Program-made: the position numbers and the translations under genes | The notes under the pieces: generated by a model | The model's input: the letters and a program-made list of their open reading frames with translations, nothing else | Databases searched by the model: none | Told to the model about the DNA's origin: nothing | Shown here: in pieces, positions 6,245 to 8,098 of the stretch | How positions within the stretch are numbered: position 1 is the stretch's first letter | Layout of the letters: each line of letters opens with the position of its first letter | From: Ruminococcus sp. UBA4275 | GTDB lineage: Bacteria; Bacillota; Clostridia; Oscillospirales; Ruminococcaceae | DNA: 8,098 nucleotides | Assembly: GCA_002395085.1 (NCBI GenBank) | Contig: DGVV01000036.1 | Span: forward strand, 1 to 8,098 | Direction of reading: 5' to 3'

Positions 6245-6854
6245 GATTCTCTGCATCACAAACCGCAGACTCTGCGCGGGCGATTTCCTGCGGCGCATCG
6301 AACAGATTGCACAGTGCCGCCCTGCGGGCATCGTCCTGCGCGAGAAAGACCTCTCTCCGGCGCAGTACCGCGAACTTGCCGCGGATGTCATGGAGATTTG
6401 CCGGCGGCATGATGTGCCGTGCATCCTGCACAGCTTTGCGGAGATCGCGGCGGAGCTGGGCGCGGAGGCGATTCATCTGCCGCTGCCTGTTCTGCGTGAA
6501 ACGAAGGATGCCCTGCTGCGGCAGTTTGCAGCAGTCGGGGTATCGGTTCATGCGCCGGAGGAAGCCGAAGAAGCACAGTGCGCCGGTGCATCCTATGTAA
6601 CGGCGGGGCATATCTACGCGACGGACTGCAAGAAGGGTCTTGCGGGACGCGGCACGGGATTTCTGCGGGAAGTCTGCGGACGGGTGCAGATTCCGGTCTA
6701 TGCAATCGGCGGCATTACCCCGGAGAATGCGGGGGATGTCATGGCGGCAGGCGCACGGGGCATCTGCCTGATGAGCAGCCTGATGCAGTGCGATGATCCT
6801 GCCGCGCTGACAGCGGCATTCAGAAAGGAGAATCAGTATGCCGATCAAACCTGA
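6237..6854 (+). CDS. tenI: TenI-like thiazole tautomerase (ThiE-family fold)
   Basis: 205 residues from ATG 6237, the same length as B. subtilis TenI, which supports this start over the in-frame ATG at 6225. The TIM-barrel markers LREKDLS (34-40), HSF (65-67), HLPLPVLRE (80-88), GVSVHAPEEA (101-110), then TAGHIYATDCKKGLAGRG (122-139), YAIGGITPEN (155-164) and GICLMSSLM (175-183) follow TenI rather than ThiE. The AGHIYATDCKKGL block holds His125, matching the catalytic His of TenI, and the ThiE substrate loop is absent. TenI converts the ThiG product to the aromatic thiazole carboxylate phosphate. No good ribosome binding site is adjacent: GGAGGG at 6202-6207 is 29 nt away. The 8-nt overlap with thiH therefore suggests translational coupling. 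Databases often label such proteins thiamine phosphate synthase. Confidence 0.87.
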   Translation: MCEILCITNRRLCAGDFLRRIEQIAQCRPAGIVLREKDLSPAQYRELAADVMEICRRHDVPCILHSFAEIAAELGAEAIHLPLPVLRETKDALLRQFAAVGVSVHAPEEAEEAQCAGASYVTAGHIYATDCKKGLAGRGTGFLREVCGRVQIPVYAIGGITPENAGDVMAAGARGICLMSSLMQCDDPAALTAAFRKENQYADQT

Positions 6855-7491
6855 AATTCTGCGAATCTACGCGATCACAGATGCCGCCTGCATCGGGCAG
6901 CGCGATTTTGACGCGGCTGTCGAGGCAGCGCTGCGCGGCGGTGTGCGCATTTTACAGCTTCGGGAAAAGCATCTCGATGAGAAAGCGCTGACGGAAAAGG
7001 CACGGCGCATCAAGGCGATCTGTGCGCGGTACGGTGCGCTGCTCATCGTGAACGACAACTACCGTGCAGCACTGGAAGCGGGTGCAGACGGCGTTCATGT
7101 GGGCGCATCGGATGCGTCTGTTGCGGAGATCCGGCGTACTGCGGGTGAGAATTTTCTCATTGGTGCGACGGCAAAAACAGTCGCACAGGCACAGGCGGCG
7201 CAGGCTGCGGGAGCGGATTATCTGGGTGTGGGAGCGCTGTTCCCGTCGCCGACCAAAACCGACGCCATCCGCGTGACGGCACAGCAGTTCCGCGAAATTG
7301 CCGGCAGCGTGACCATTCCGGCGGTGGCAATCGGCGGCATCAGCTACGAAAATCTGCCGGAACTGCGCGGAATCGGGGCAGCGGGTGCAGCACTGGTCTC
7401 GGCGGTGTTCGGCGCTGCGGATATTGAATCGGAAACCCGCAAACTGCATACGCGTTGCATGGATGTCTTTGGCACATCAAAAAGGGGATAA
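6838..7491 (+). CDS. thiE: Thiamine phosphate synthase ThiE
   Basis: 217 residues. It joins hydroxymethylpyrimidine diphosphate and thiazole phosphate into thiamine phosphate. Family signatures: YAITD (11-15), QLREK (40-44) for phosphate contacts, VNDN (71-74), GVHVGASD (85-92), GATAKTV (109-115), GVGALFPSPTKTDA (130-143), VAIGGI (163-168) and GAALVSAVF (183-191). Lys140 and Thr139 of the substrate loop are kept, while the usual PTST loop reads PSPT here, a mild variant. AAGGAG at 6825-6830 lies seven bases before ATG 6838, inside the end of the tenI-like gene, giving a 17-nt overlap. The pair of TIM-barrel paralogs side by side is a common Firmicutes arrangement. This one has the synthase residues, so I assign it the coupling reaction. 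Confidence 0.93.
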   Translation: MPIKPEILRIYAITDAACIGQRDFDAAVEAALRGGVRILQLREKHLDEKALTEKARRIKAICARYGALLIVNDNYRAALEAGADGVHVGASDASVAEIRRTAGENFLIGATAKTVAQAQAAQAAGADYLGVGALFPSPTKTDAIRVTAQQFREIAGSVTIPAVAIGGISYENLPELRGIGAAGAALVSAVFGAADIESETRKLHTRCMDVFGTSKRG

Positions 7492-7497
7492 TGAGAT

Positions 7498-8043
7498 ATG
7501 GGACTGCTTGGCAAATTATTCGGAAAAAAGCAACCGGAAGCAGCAGCACCGCCGCCCTCGCAGCCCGGCTTTGAAACACCGCTTGGTTCATTTCATTATT
7601 CGTCCAGTCCGGCGTGCAATGAATACGGCTATGAAGCGGATATTCCGTGGTATCTGCCCGGAACAGGCAGATCGGATGAACCGCTTTCGGTTTTCATCGA
7701 CACCGACTCGCCGGAATCCATAGATGCCGGTCTCTGCTGCGAAAAACTGGAACGCATCTACGCAGACCGCATCCGTGTGGATTTTGAACTCAAAAAACAG
7801 GTTGCAGATTTCTTCCTGTTCCGTCCGGATACGGTGGAGAGGGACATCACAGAAGAAAAACTCATCGAAGATATGGAACTCTGCTGGATGGCGGTTCGCA
7901 GAGACGGCAGCACAGAATTCTCGCTGCAATCCTGCTTTATTCTTCCCGGTGAAATCATGGTCATTTACAAGGCTGACGGCAGCAAGGAAGTTTGCTACCG
8001 CGATCCCCAAAATGGGGATGCAGAAGTCTGCTTCCCGCTGTAA
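7498..8043 (+). CDS. Hypothetical protein, resembles the DUF2262 group
   Basis: 181 residues, soluble, with no signal peptide or membrane segment. The start ATG 7498 lies six bases after thiE and has AAAGGGG at 7481-7487. The N-terminus MGLLGKLFGKK is a basic, amphipathic opening seen on many small Firmicutes proteins. A Pro/Ala-rich linker follows (13-24). The body from TPLGSFHY (27-34) alternates strands and one helix: a LSVFIDTD segment (63-70), ERIYADRIRVDFELKKQVAD (85-104), DITEEKLIEDMEL (116-128) and RRDGSTEFSL (134-143), then a strand around PGEIMVIYKADG (150-161). This order recalls DUF2262 proteins from memory; a profile search would settle it. It sits inside the TPP-controlled unit before the closing hairpin, but I see no link to thiamine chemistry. 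Confidence 0.7.
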   Translation: MGLLGKLFGKKQPEAAAPPPSQPGFETPLGSFHYSSSPACNEYGYEADIPWYLPGTGRSDEPLSVFIDTDSPESIDAGLCCEKLERIYADRIRVDFELKKQVADFFLFRPDTVERDITEEKLIEDMELCWMAVRRDGSTEFSLQSCFILPGEIMVIYKADGSKEVCYRDPQNGDAEVCFPL

Positions 8044-8051
8044 ACACAAAA

Positions 8052-8085
8052 AAACGGAGAACCCCGCAGAAAGGGTTCTCCGTTT
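8052..8085. terminator. Strong hairpin closing the thiamine operon
   Basis: Bases 8052-8064 pair perfectly with 8073-8085, giving a 13-bp stem with an 8-nt loop. It begins nine bases after the last stop codon. The + strand has only a short T run (8083-8085, inside the stem), while the minus strand has a long T run opposite the A tract at 8046-8054. It can probably act in both directions, which would suit a convergent gene beyond the window. Confidence 0.85.
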
Positions 8086-8098
8086 CAGCTTGTAGATA

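Noticed and set aside
1..8098. CRISPR array, insertion sequence, phage, toxin-antitoxin or defence genes
   Set aside because: I looked for repeated spacers, terminal inverted repeats, transposase or integrase motifs and found none. The window is housekeeping metabolism plus one fusion protein and one unknown gene.

Overview
The window reads as a chromosomal segment from an anaerobic, moderately GC-rich Firmicute, most likely a Clostridia / Oscillospiraceae (Ruminococcus-like) lineage. This is an inference from protein style and gene content: strong AAGGAG-type ribosome binding sites, sigma-A promoters with TGn-TATAAT extended -10 boxes, a short clostridial-type ThiF, and the radical-SAM enzyme ThiH in place of the oxygen-dependent ThiO. 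All convincing genes lie on the + strand.

Layout. Positions 1-450 hold no convincing gene. They contain a structured, partly palindromic stretch (about 18-112), then AT-rich DNA and a probable promoter (371-399). Positions 451-2412 encode a 653-residue protein that joins an N-terminal ParB-like module to a C-terminal BMP (basic membrane protein / purine-nucleoside-binding) periplasmic-binding-protein domain, with no signal peptide. It is followed after 66 nt by a calcineurin-like metallophosphoesterase (2479-3117).

A consensus promoter (3147-3175) then starts a second transcription unit. It is led by a TPP riboswitch (about 3182-3276) and an intrinsic terminator (3290-3332). The unit runs thiS, thiF, thiG, thiH, tenI-like, thiE and finally a hypothetical protein that resembles the DUF2262 group. 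It closes with a strong 13-bp hairpin (8052-8085).

How the genes work together. ThiS is adenylated by ThiF and carries sulfur as a C-terminal thiocarboxylate. ThiH makes dehydroglycine from tyrosine. ThiG combines dehydroglycine, the ThiS sulfur and deoxyxylulose 5-phosphate into the thiazole. The TenI-like protein probably aromatises (tautomerises) the thiazole product, and ThiE couples it to the hydroxymethylpyrimidine diphosphate to give thiamine phosphate. The pyrimidine branch (thiC, thiD) and the final kinase (thiL) are not in the window. Intergenic spaces are 0-30 nt, with overlaps at thiH/tenI (8 nt) and tenI/thiE (17 nt), so the whole set is probably one TPP-repressed operon. Apart from the BMP/ParB-like fusion protein and the terminal hypothetical gene, most of the window is recognisable biology.
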